DNA of 48,494 nucleotides from Sphingobacteriales bacterium (GTDB lineage: Bacteria > Bacteroidota > Bacteroidia > Sphingobacteriales > Sphingobacteriaceae): assembly GCA_004292865.1 (NCBI GenBank), contig RDXP01000117.1, forward strand, positions 1-48,494. The letters run 5' to 3'. The notes below the pieces were generated by a model, which did not search any database, was not told the DNA's origin, and was given only the letters and a program-made list of their open reading frames with translations. The translations under genes and the position numbers were made by a program. Below, in pieces: positions 16,544 to 24,185 of the stretch; position 1 is the first letter of the stretch; every line of letters starts with the position of its first letter.

Positions 16544-17887
16544 ATGGAAAAAGGCATCACAAAACAAGGTAAAAATTCGCCCATAGTAGTTGGGTTGGAT
16601 ATTGGTACTACCAAAATATGCGTAATTGTAGGCCGCCGAAACGAGTACGGTAAAATAGAGGTACTGGGCTTGGGCAAAGCCGAATCGGCTGGGGTAACCC
16701 GTGGCGTAGTATCTAACATTGCAAAAACTGTAAAAGGCATTGTAGATGCTGTAAAAGAAGGCAGTGCACAATCAAATGTGGATATTAGAGTGGTAAGCGT
16801 AGGTATTGCTGGGCAGCATATTAAAAGCCTACAACACCGAGGCATATTAACCCGTAAAGATTTAAGCTCCGAAATTTGCAAAAAAGATATCGACCGCCTA
16901 ATCGACGATATGTTTAAACTAGCCATGAACCCCGGCGAAGAAATTATTCATGTGCTTCCGCAAGAGTTTACCGTAGATAATGAACCTGGTGTAAAGGATC
17001 CAATTGGCATGGCAGGTGTTAGGCTCGAAGCTAATTTTCATATTATTACTGGACAAGTTACCGCCATTAAAAATATTATGAAATGCGTTACCAATGCCGA
17101 TTTAGAAACACAGGATTTGATATTAGAACCTTTGGCATCGTCCGAATCGGTATTAAGCGACGAAGAAAAAGAAGCTGGCGTAGTATTGGTGGATGTAGGC
17201 GGTGGCACTACCGATGTAGCTATTTTTCACGAAGGTATTATCCGCCATACGGCAGTAATTCCTTTTGGAGGCAATAGCATTACCGAAGATATTAAAGAAG
17301 GCTGCGCCGTTATGCGTAACCAAGCCGAGCTGCTAAAAGTTAAATTTGGTTCGGCCCTGGCCGATGAAAATAAAGACAACGAAATTGTATGCGTACCCAG
17401 CTTGCGTGGCCGCGAACCCAAAGAAATATCGATAAAAAACCTTGCCAATGTAATACAAGCCCGCATGGAAGAAATTATCGAACATGTGTATTACGAAATA
17501 AAATCGTCCAACTACGAAAATAAACTCATAGGCGGCATTGTAATTACAGGTGGTGGGGCGCAGCTAAAACATGTTACCCAATTGGTGGAATTTATTACAG
17601 GTTTCGATTGTAGGGTGGGTTACCCTACCGAACATTTGGCCAAAAACGAAGCCCTGCCTAAAAATGTATATGAAGATTTAAAAAGCCCCATGTATGCCAC
17701 AGGTATTGGTTTGCTGATGAAAGGCATCCAAAAAATAGAAGACGAAATGCTTAAAGATAACACCACAGCAAAGCAAACTAAAATTAGTGCCGAGCCTACA
17801 AAATCAAAAGGCTTATTCGCTTCAATAATTGAGGGAAGCAAAAAATTTATTAAAGACGATATTAGCGATACTGATTTTTTAAAGTAA
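16544..17887 (+). CDS. ftsA: Cell division protein FtsA
   Basis: FtsA is the actin-like ATPase that tethers FtsZ filaments to the inner membrane. Actin-fold motifs are VGLDIGTTKICVIVG (16-30), VDVGGGTTDVAIFH in the middle, and GGIVITGGGAQLK near the adenosine site. An amphipathic C-terminal stretch (GLFASIIEGSKKFI) followed by acidic residues fits the membrane-targeting helix. The 447-residue length is slightly above E. coli FtsA. It is the last gene of the tightly packed stretch: ftsZ comes only after 376 bp. Confidence 0.97.
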   Translation: MEKGITKQGKNSPIVVGLDIGTTKICVIVGRRNEYGKIEVLGLGKAESAGVTRGVVSNIAKTVKGIVDAVKEGSAQSNVDIRVVSVGIAGQHIKSLQHRGILTRKDLSSEICKKDIDRLIDDMFKLAMNPGEEIIHVLPQEFTVDNEPGVKDPIGMAGVRLEANFHIITGQVTAIKNIMKCVTNADLETQDLILEPLASSESVLSDEEKEAGVVLVDVGGGTTDVAIFHEGIIRHTAVIPFGGNSITEDIKEGCAVMRNQAELLKVKFGSALADENKDNEIVCVPSLRGREPKEISIKNLANVIQARMEEIIEHVYYEIKSSNYENKLIGGIVITGGGAQLKHVTQLVEFITGFDCRVGYPTEHLAKNEALPKNVYEDLKSPMYATGIGLLMKGIQKIEDEMLKDNTTAKQTKISAEPTKSKGLFASIIEGSKKFIKDDISDTDFLK

Positions 17888-17973
17888 TTGAAAGCGTGAA
17901 TTTGATGATTATTGAGAGATATAAGCGTTATGGTTTTACATCGTTTAGGTGCGTTAACGATTGCAACGGCATC

Positions 17974-18031
17974 CTTTTTTTTATTGCCCCCCATCTTGGG
18001 CAATTGGCAAATGGGGGGCAATAAAAAAAAG
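17974..18031. terminator. Perfect 21-bp inverted repeat, likely bidirectional terminator or attenuator
   Basis: The left arm (17974-17994) and right arm (18011-18031) are perfect reverse complements over 21 bp with a 16-nt loop. The arms consist of an 8-base T or A run, then ATTG and six C/G. As RNA the GC part forms a strong stem followed on the + strand by AATAAAAAAAA, and the T run is on the left side, so it terminates better on the minus strand. On + it could act as attenuator or processing site between ftsA and ftsZ. Confidence 0.55.
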
Positions 18032-18139
18032 ATATAGTGGAAAGCGTGTTAAAACGCCCAAATTATAATTTTTAAAAAATACATTATATATAACAATTGA
18101 AGCTAGTTAGTTACATGTTTAACTGCTCAGGAAATTAAG

Positions 18140-18197
18140 TTATCAACATTTTTTATTTTTCAACAGACTAACATTTGTGGAAAACGATTGTGGAAAA
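18140..18197. promoter_or_regulatory. Cluster of DnaA-box-like 9-mers upstream of ftsZ
   Basis: Four 9-mers lie within 58 bp: TTATCAACA (18140-18148) and TTTTCAACA (18157-18165) forward, and TGTGGAAAA (18176-18184 and 18189-18197) reverse. Each differs from the consensus TTATCCACA by one or two bases. The pairs face each other. DnaA binding is an inference. Confidence 0.4.
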
Positions 18198-18263
18198 AGT
18201 TATATCATTACAATACATATTAACCTAAGTGTAAATTAATTTAAAAAACTGAATATTAAGTAT

Positions 18264-19898
18264 ATGAAGTTTGAAATGCTAAAAGAAAAATCATCTATTA
18301 TTAAAGTAATAGGTGTAGGCGGTGGCGGTGGCAATGCCGTAAACCACATGTATAGGCAAGGCATAGCCGGTGTAGATTTTATTATTTGTAACACCGATGC
18401 ACAGGCATTAGAGCTAAGCCCTATACCCAATAAGGTACAATTAGGTGCTAGCTTAACCGAGGGAATGGGCGCAGGTTCGATACCCGAAGTGGGTAAAAAC
18501 TCGGCCATCGAAAATATTGACGATATAAAAGATATGCTGGGTAGCAATACCCGAATGCTGTTTATAACCGCAGGTATGGGCGGCGGCACAGGCACAGGCG
18601 CAAGCCCAATTATTGCTAAAGCCGCCCGCGAACTAGATATACTAACAGTAGCCATTATTACTACGCCCTTTTCGTTCGAAGGAAAACGCCGTAAAATGCA
18701 GGCCGAAGATGGGCTGGAAGAGCTGAAGAAAAATGTAGATTCGTACCTTGTAATTTCTAACGATCGCCTTCGCGAGATTTTTGGTAACCTCACCCTAGGC
18801 TCGGCATTTGGCCAGGCCGATGATATTTTAACTACCGCCGCCAAGGGCATTGCCGAAATTATAACCCTACCAGGCTATATCAACGTTGATTTTAAGGATG
18901 TTCGCACCGTAATGAAAGATAGTGGTGTATCTATTATGGGAAGTTTTTCGGCCGAAGGCGAAGAACGGGCATTTAAAGCTGTAAAAGGTGCGCTATCATC
19001 CCCATTATTAAAAGATAACGAGATTGAAGGCGCAAGCTATATTTTGTTAAACATTAGCTCGGGCACCAAAGAAGTTACCATGGATGAGGTAAGCATTATT
19101 ACCGATTTTATACAGGAACAAGCAGGCCTATCGGCCGATTTAATATGGGGAAATTGTAGTGATGAAAACCTTGGCGAAAAAATATCGGTAACCATTATTG
19201 CTACCGGTTTTCAAACCAAAGAAGAACGCGAACAAACCCGCCAAAGCGTACCCGTAAAACAATACCTAAACGCCGAAAACCCATTGATAAAACCTGTTGC
19301 CAATGTTTTACAAGCAAGCAATAATTTTATTAAACCCCTTGCCGAACATACCCAGCCTGTGCCTAAAAAAGAAGATAAGCAACAGATTGACTTATTTGGC
19401 CACACCCTCGCTACAAAAGAAAAAAACACTTCGATAAGCGATACCAAATATATTGGTGAAGATATAATTAAACACCAATTGGTAGAGGAAGAAAAAGAAG
19501 AAGCCCCTACCGAAATCGAAGAACCATCGGCTTTAAAGTTTGATGTTAAAATTTCGGAATCGGAATTTGCTACGCCGTTATTTATACCCGCTGCGCCCGT
19601 TGCCGAAACACCAGAATTGGTGGATGTAGATGCGCATAAAAACGACGAATCGATGGAAGAACAATTGCGAAAATCGAAAGAACGTATTTTACGTTTAAAA
19701 GATTTAAGCATGAAACTGCGCACCAGCAATGGTTTACAAGAAATGGAAAACGAACCAGCCTATAAGCGTAAGCAAATGCTTATGGATAATGTTCCCCACT
19801 CCTCGGAATCAATAGTTTCTCGTTTTACGCTTTCGCTAGAGGATGGACAAACGGAAATACGGCCAAACAATTCCTTTTTGCATGACAATGTAGATTGA
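18264..19898 (+). CDS. ftsZ: Cell division protein FtsZ
   Basis: FtsZ is the tubulin-like GTPase that forms the division ring. The GTP-binding core covers about residues 12-325, with GVGGGGGNAVNHM (17-29) and the tubulin signature GGGTGTGAS (106-114). The long variable linker (about 330-490) is acidic and rich in Glu. The protein ends in NNSFLHDNVD, a Bacteroidota-like C-terminal tail in place of the E. coli type FtsA-binding peptide. At 544 residues it is longer than E. coli FtsZ (383), mainly through the linker. Downstream is a strong terminator. The promoter is probably within the preceding 376-bp gap. Confidence 0.97.
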   Translation: MKFEMLKEKSSIIKVIGVGGGGGNAVNHMYRQGIAGVDFIICNTDAQALELSPIPNKVQLGASLTEGMGAGSIPEVGKNSAIENIDDIKDMLGSNTRMLFITAGMGGGTGTGASPIIAKAARELDILTVAIITTPFSFEGKRRKMQAEDGLEELKKNVDSYLVISNDRLREIFGNLTLGSAFGQADDILTTAAKGIAEIITLPGYINVDFKDVRTVMKDSGVSIMGSFSAEGEERAFKAVKGALSSPLLKDNEIEGASYILLNISSGTKEVTMDEVSIITDFIQEQAGLSADLIWGNCSDENLGEKISVTIIATGFQTKEEREQTRQSVPVKQYLNAENPLIKPVANVLQASNNFIKPLAEHTQPVPKKEDKQQIDLFGHTLATKEKNTSISDTKYIGEDIIKHQLVEEEKEEAPTEIEEPSALKFDVKISESEFATPLFIPAAPVAETPELVDVDAHKNDESMEEQLRKSKERILRLKDLSMKLRTSNGLQEMENEPAYKRKQMLMDNVPHSSESIVSRFTLSLEDGQTEIRPNNSFLHDNVD

Positions 19899-19912
19899 AG
19901 GTAATAAACATT

Positions 19913-19948
19913 AAAAAAGCCATTTCTTTAACAGAAATGGCTTTTTTT
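19913..19948 (+). terminator. Rho-independent terminator after ftsZ
   Basis: AGCCATTTCT and AGAAATGGCT form a 10-bp stem with a 5-nt loop, flanked by A6 on the left and T7 on the right. It lies 15 bp after the ftsZ stop and marks the end of the division cluster; because of the A run it could also work for leftward transcription past the VOC gene. Confidence 0.9.
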
Positions 19949-20001
19949 GTTGGCTTACATTAAAAAAATCGAAATCTTTACGAAACCTAACATCCTGTTA
20001 T

Positions 20002-20478
20002 TTAATCAATAGGCTCCCATAATTGAACTTTGTTACCTTCTGAATCAAGAATATGTACAAACTTACCATAGTTAAACGTTTCAATTTTGTCCACAATGGT
20101 TACCCCTTCTTTTTTTAGCTCTTCAACAAGTGCTTCCAAGTTTTGAACCCTATAATTTATCATAAAATCCTGTTTAGAAGGCTCAAAGTATTTTGTGGTT
20201 TCGGCAAAAGGCGTCCATTGTGTTTGGGCTTTCTTTGTACTGTTTGGGCTTTCATACCACTCAAATGTTGCACCGTATGGATTAGTTTCTAAACCAAGGT
20301 GTTTCTGATACCATTCGGTTACTTTTTTGGGGTCTTTGCATTTAAAAAAAACGCCTCCAATTCCTGTTACTTTTTTCATTTTATTATTGTTATTTGATTT
20401 TGTTGTAATTGTTTTAAAAGCAAATCCAAGACAAAAAGTTACGGCCAGTGTTAAAGTTATTAAAATTATTTTTTTCAT
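20002..20478 (-). CDS. Exported VOC (glyoxalase/bleomycin resistance) family protein
   Basis: After an N-terminal hydrophobic segment (about residues 3-20, following MKKI), the protein shows one VOC module: GIGGVFFKCKDPKKVTEWY at the start and LDSEGNKVQLWEP at the end, with a conserved Glu near the C terminus. The ORF track starts at a TTG (20487); I prefer the ATG at 20478, giving 158 residues. VOC proteins bind divalent metals and do varied chemistry, so the substrate is unknown. Close cytoplasmic relatives begin at the internal MKKVTGIGG; here a signal-like stretch and an Asn-rich spacer are added, suggesting export. It stands alone between ftsZ and tsaE. Confidence 0.8.
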   Translation of the reverse strand: MKKIILITLTLAVTFCLGFAFKTITTKSNNNNKMKKVTGIGGVFFKCKDPKKVTEWYQKHLGLETNPYGATFEWYESPNSTKKAQTQWTPFAETTKYFEPSKQDFMINYRVQNLEALVEELKKEGVTIVDKIETFNYGKFVHILDSEGNKVQLWEPID

Positions 20479-20789
20479 TTTCGTCAAGTTCGAGTTATTT
20501 TCATGTTGGCAGTTATCATTTTTTTAGGCTTAGTTTTCATTGAGTTAACAAGGGGGATACCCCACGTTTTCACATAACCGTAAGTAAAAATATCGCTTCA
20601 TCCTGTGCTACTTGTTTATAAATTACTAAGATAGTATTTACCTGTGCATTGTACCAACAGCCCATGTAAAAATAATGTGGAGGCGGCTTGTGTTTTTTGT
20701 TAATGCAATTGTATGCGTTTTACTAGTAGCTGGTTATAAAAAATGGCATTAAGTTATTATTAATCTATTTATTAGCTCACTAACTTTAG
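20479..20789. other. Intergenic region between VOC gene and tsaE
   Basis: This 311-bp gap lies between two leftward genes and should contain the VOC promoter and the porX-tsaE 3' end. No clear hairpin terminator or TAnnTTTG element was found. A 25-codon ORF on the + strand (20675-20752) encodes a hydrophobic peptide but has no other support. The GGGGGATACCCC sequence near 20550 is a short imperfect palindrome. Confidence 0.4.
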
Positions 20790-21215
20790 TTAATTACCCA
20801 TAATTTTGCTTACCGTTAATATCCTTAGGTTATTATCCTGCACATTAATTTGTATTTTAAGGTAATTGCTAGGCAGTAAATCGGGTATTTTTTCGGGCCA
20901 TTCTATAAAACAATAAGCTCCCGAATAAAAATATTCTTCGTAGCCTAAATCTAAGGCCTCAACTTGGTTTTTAAGCCTGTAAAAATCGAAATGAAAAACA
21001 GTGTTTTGTGCCGTATGGTATTCGTTTACGATAGCAAAAGTAGGACTAGAGGTATGCCCCTGCACTCCTAAGCAAGCGCATAAATGTGTAATAAGTGTGG
21101 TTTTACCTGCGCCCATTTCGCCATATAGCACAAAAACTTTGTGTGTTTGTGCATATTGTAATAGTTGCTGGGCGGCTGCCCGTAATTGGGTTTCGTTTTC
21201 GATTATCAAATCCAT
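20790..21215 (-). CDS. tsaE: tRNA threonylcarbamoyladenosine biosynthesis ATPase TsaE
   Basis: TsaE is the small ATPase that works with TsaB and TsaD to put threonylcarbamoyl on A37 of tRNAs that read ANN codons. The Walker A motif is GEMGAGKTT at 32-40, followed by the family segment HTSSPTFAIVNEY and the FDFYRL and CFIEWPEK blocks. The 141-residue length is normal. The gene begins 5 bp after porX on the same strand, so the two are very probably cotranscribed. Confidence 0.95.
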   Translation of the reverse strand: MDLIIENETQLRAAAQQLLQYAQTHKVFVLYGEMGAGKTTLITHLCACLGVQGHTSSPTFAIVNEYHTAQNTVFHFDFYRLKNQVEALDLGYEEYFYSGAYCFIEWPEKIPDLLPSNYLKIQINVQDNNLRILTVSKIMGN

Positions 21216-21220
21216 AAAAC

Positions 21221-22777
21221 TTACTTATTTTTATACGTTGCAATGGGTATAATTACCTCTTCCAAAGAAATGCCCCCATGCTGAAAAGTTTCGTTATAAT
21301 AATTAACAAACTGGTTATAATTGTTTTGATAAACAAAATAAGTATCTTCTTTGGCAAAAATATAGCTTGAGCTTACATGTAATTTGGGCAATAGTGCATC
21401 GTGTGGGTTTTTTATTTGAAACACATCTTTGGCTATAAAGTTTAAATTTTTACCCTGTTTATACCGTAAGTTAGCGTTGGTGTTTCTATCGCCTATTACT
21501 TTACTAGGGCTTTTTACCCTAATGGTACCGTGGTCGGTGGTAATTACTACACGTACTTTTTTTTGCGAAAGTTTTTTTAGTAGTTCTAAAAGTGGCGAAT
21601 GCTCGAACCACGATAAGGTTAACGAACGGTATGCTGCATCGTCATTGGCCAGTTCGCGTATCATTTGCATATCGGTACGGGCATGCGAAAGCATATCTAC
21701 AAAATTATACACAATGGCATTTAGTTCGTTATCCATTAGGTTGTTTAACGAATCGTTGAGGTCTTTACCTTGGTCGAATGTTAAAATTTTATGGTACGAG
21801 TGTTTAATATCTTTGCGTAGCATCCGTTTAATTTGGTCGTCAAAAAAATAGGCTTCGTGTAAATTTTTCCCGCCTTCTTCTTCATCGTTTTGCCACTTAT
21901 CGGGAAACCGTGTTTCCATTTCGGAAGGCATTAAACCCGAAAAAATTGCGTTTCGGGCATATTGGGTTGCTGTGGGCAATATGCTATAATAAATATCTTC
22001 TTCCTCGAGCCTAAAATATTCGGTAATAATGGGGTTAATAATCCTCCATTGATCGTACCTTAAATTATCTATCAAAATAAAAAAAACAGGAACGTTTGGG
22101 CTAAGCAAGGGAAAAACTTTCTTTTTAAATAACTGGTGCGATAATGTGGGTGCCGTATCTTGATTTTTTATCCAGCCCAAATAATTTTTTTCGATAAACT
22201 TACAAAACTGCATATTGGCTTCGGCTTTTTGCATGGTAATAATTTCACGCATACCTGCATCCTCTAGTTGCTCCAGCTCCAGCTCCCAAAAAACTAATTT
22301 TTTATACACATCAATCCATTCTTGGTAAGTAAGGTTATCATTTAAGGTCATCCCAAGGGTTCTAAAATCTTGCTGGTAAGCCATTGATGTTTTTTCGCTT
22401 ACCAATCGTTTGTTATCTATTAATTTTTTTATGGTTAATAAAATTTGTTTGGGGTTTACGGGTTTAATTAAGTAATCATCTATTTTGGAACCTATTGCAT
22501 CCTCCATCAAGTATTCTTCTTCACTTTTGGTAATCATTACCACGGGCACATCGGGGTTTATATTTTTAATTTCGGTAAGGGTTTCTAAGCCTGTAAGGCC
22601 TGGCATATTTTCATCCAAAAACACAAGGTCGAAATCTTTGGTTTTAAAAATCTCTAAGGCATCGTTCCCATTTGTGGCGGTAGCTATGTGGTATCCTTTA
22701 TCGTTTAAAAACAGTATATGGGGTTTTAATAAATCGATTTCGTCATCGGCCCAAAGTATATTGGTATTTTGCATCAT
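21221..22777 (-). CDS. porX: PorX-type response regulator with PglZ domain
   Basis: Residues 1-120 form a receiver domain: acidic pocket at Asp11/Asp12, phosphoacceptor Asp55 in LVFLDENMPG, Thr83 and Lys105. A helical linker follows (about 125-215), then a PglZ/alkaline-phosphatase-like domain (about 225-518) with FFILIDNLRYD, PTATQYARNAIFSG, FVDMLSHARTD and VVITTDHG carrying probable metal ligands. This is the PorX architecture; PorX acts with the histidine kinase PorY to control type IX secretion and shows phosphodiesterase activity. porY is not in the window. Two adjacent Met codons are possible starts. tsaE follows after 5 bp. Confidence 0.93.
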   Translation of the reverse strand: MMQNTNILWADDEIDLLKPHILFLNDKGYHIATATNGNDALEIFKTKDFDLVFLDENMPGLTGLETLTEIKNINPDVPVVMITKSEEEYLMEDAIGSKIDDYLIKPVNPKQILLTIKKLIDNKRLVSEKTSMAYQQDFRTLGMTLNDNLTYQEWIDVYKKLVFWELELEQLEDAGMREIITMQKAEANMQFCKFIEKNYLGWIKNQDTAPTLSHQLFKKKVFPLLSPNVPVFFILIDNLRYDQWRIINPIITEYFRLEEEDIYYSILPTATQYARNAIFSGLMPSEMETRFPDKWQNDEEEGGKNLHEAYFFDDQIKRMLRKDIKHSYHKILTFDQGKDLNDSLNNLMDNELNAIVYNFVDMLSHARTDMQMIRELANDDAAYRSLTLSWFEHSPLLELLKKLSQKKVRVVITTDHGTIRVKSPSKVIGDRNTNANLRYKQGKNLNFIAKDVFQIKNPHDALLPKLHVSSSYIFAKEDTYFVYQNNYNQFVNYYNETFQHGGISLEEVIIPIATYKNK

Positions 22778-22901
22778 TTTTAGTTTTAGATATATCAGAT
22801 AAAACTGTAATTTTAAATTTATTTACAATTTTAAAAAATTGTGAGTTATAAATCGGGTAAGTTAGTTAACAAAACTTGCGCCTCCTAATTTAAGTACTAT
22901 A

Positions 22902-24122
22902 TTGAATAAGAATAAAATAATTAACGACCCAGTGTATGGTTTTATTAGTATCAAAACCTCTTTAATTTTTGATATTATAGAACACCCTTATTTTCAACGT
23001 TTAAGATATATTAAGCAATTAGGGATGACGCATTTGGTGTACCCAGGGGCTTTACATACCCGTTTTCACCATGCCTTGGGTGCCATGCACTTAATGCAAC
23101 TAGCTATCGAACACCTTCAAAATAAAGGACATACCATAACCCTAGCCGAAACCGAGGCCGCCTGTATTGCTATATTATTACATGATATTGGGCATGGCCC
23201 TTTTTCGCATGCTTTGGAACACACCATTGTACAAGGCATTTCTCATGAGCAAATAGGTAAATTATTAATGGCTAAAATTAATGAGGATTTAGATGGAAAA
23301 CTTGCTTTGGCCATGCAAATATTTAATAATACTTACAAAAAAAAGTTTTTGTATCAACTTATAGCTGGGCAGTTAGATTTAGATAGGCTAGATTATTTAA
23401 ACCGAGATAGTTTTTTTAGTGGCGTTACCGAAGGCATGGTAAGCTCCGATAGGATTATTAAACTACTAAATATTAAAAACGGAAACTTGGTAGTGGAAGA
23501 AAAAGGCATTTACTCGATCGAAAAATTTTTAATTGCTAGGCGGCTAATGTACTGGCAAGTATATTTACACAAAACCGTTATTGCTGCCGAGCAAATGTTG
23601 GTTAAAATTTTAAACCGAGCCCGCGAGCTTGCCAATACAGGTGTTGAGTTGTTTGCCACACCTATTTTTAAACATTTTTTGTATAATAAAATTAGCCATA
23701 CCGATTTTTACCAGCAGCAAGTACACCTCAATAACTTTGTACAATTAGACGATAGCGATGTAATGGCAAGCATAAAAGTATGGTGCCAGCATCCCGATTT
23801 TATTTTAAGTACCCTATGTACTAGTTTAACCCAAAGGCAGCTGTATAAAGTAGAAATATCAAACAAACAACCCGATAAGCATAAAATAAAAGCCTTAACA
23901 CAACACATAGTACAAAAATTTAACATTAGCGAAGATGATAGCTCCTACTTTATATTTACCGATACCATAAATAACATTGCTTACAACACCACAGTAGGCA
24001 ACATCAATATACTTATGAAAAACAATGATTTACAAGATATTACCCTAGCTTCGGACAATTCTTTTTTAGACGCATTGGCAAAATCGGTAACAAAAAACAT
24101 ACTTTGTTATACTAAAATATAA
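22902..24122 (+). CDS. HD-domain phosphohydrolase (SAMHD1/dGTPase-like superfamily)
   Basis: The 406-residue protein begins with INDPVYGFISI and contains the HD metal-binding set: His56/57 in TRFHHALGAMHL, the HD pair in LLHDIGHGPFSHALEH (92-107), and a later Asp in LDLDRLDYLNRDS. This pattern is that of the YdhJ/SAMHD1-like HD hydrolases, many of which act on nucleotides; the actual substrate here is unknown. The start is a TTG, supported because MNKNKIINDPVYGFI matches the usual N terminus and no ATG lies near. It is divergent from porX and 63 bp upstream of lpxD, next to which it may be cotranscribed. Confidence 0.85.
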   Translation: MNKNKIINDPVYGFISIKTSLIFDIIEHPYFQRLRYIKQLGMTHLVYPGALHTRFHHALGAMHLMQLAIEHLQNKGHTITLAETEAACIAILLHDIGHGPFSHALEHTIVQGISHEQIGKLLMAKINEDLDGKLALAMQIFNNTYKKKFLYQLIAGQLDLDRLDYLNRDSFFSGVTEGMVSSDRIIKLLNIKNGNLVVEEKGIYSIEKFLIARRLMYWQVYLHKTVIAAEQMLVKILNRARELANTGVELFATPIFKHFLYNKISHTDFYQQQVHLNNFVQLDDSDVMASIKVWCQHPDFILSTLCTSLTQRQLYKVEISNKQPDKHKIKALTQHIVQKFNISEDDSSYFIFTDTINNIAYNTTVGNINILMKNNDLQDITLASDNSFLDALAKSVTKNILCYTKI

Positions 24123-24185
24123 AAGTTTATGTTGCTATTTGTGCTAACAATTTGTTCATTTAATATTAACCATTAATTTTACCGA

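Larger units (their letters stand above)
17888..18263 (+). other. ftsA-ftsZ intergenic control region
   Basis: This 376-bp gap is the only sizeable break in a cluster where other genes touch or overlap. The first part carries a perfect 21-bp inverted repeat (17974-18031), the second part a group of four DnaA-box-like 9-mers (18140-18197), and the last 65 bp an AT-rich leader before the ftsZ ATG. No convincing small gene is seen. It probably gives ftsZ its own promoter. Confidence 0.6.

Noticed and set aside
17620-18021. 133-residue minus-strand ORF across the ftsA end and hairpin
   Set aside because: Antisense to ftsA and the inverted repeat, with no family features.
18236-18850. 204-residue minus-strand ORF over ftsZ
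   Set aside because: Antisense to the conserved FtsZ GTPase domain; the open frame is a by-product of ftsZ codon usage.
19211-19729. 172-residue minus-strand ORF over the FtsZ linker
   Set aside because: Ser-rich translation is the mirror of the acidic Glu-rich FtsZ linker.
22826-22843. ACAATTTT-AA-AAAATTGT inverted repeat between porX and the HD gene as an operator
   Set aside because: Short AT-rich arms are expected by chance in such DNA, and no second copy was seen.
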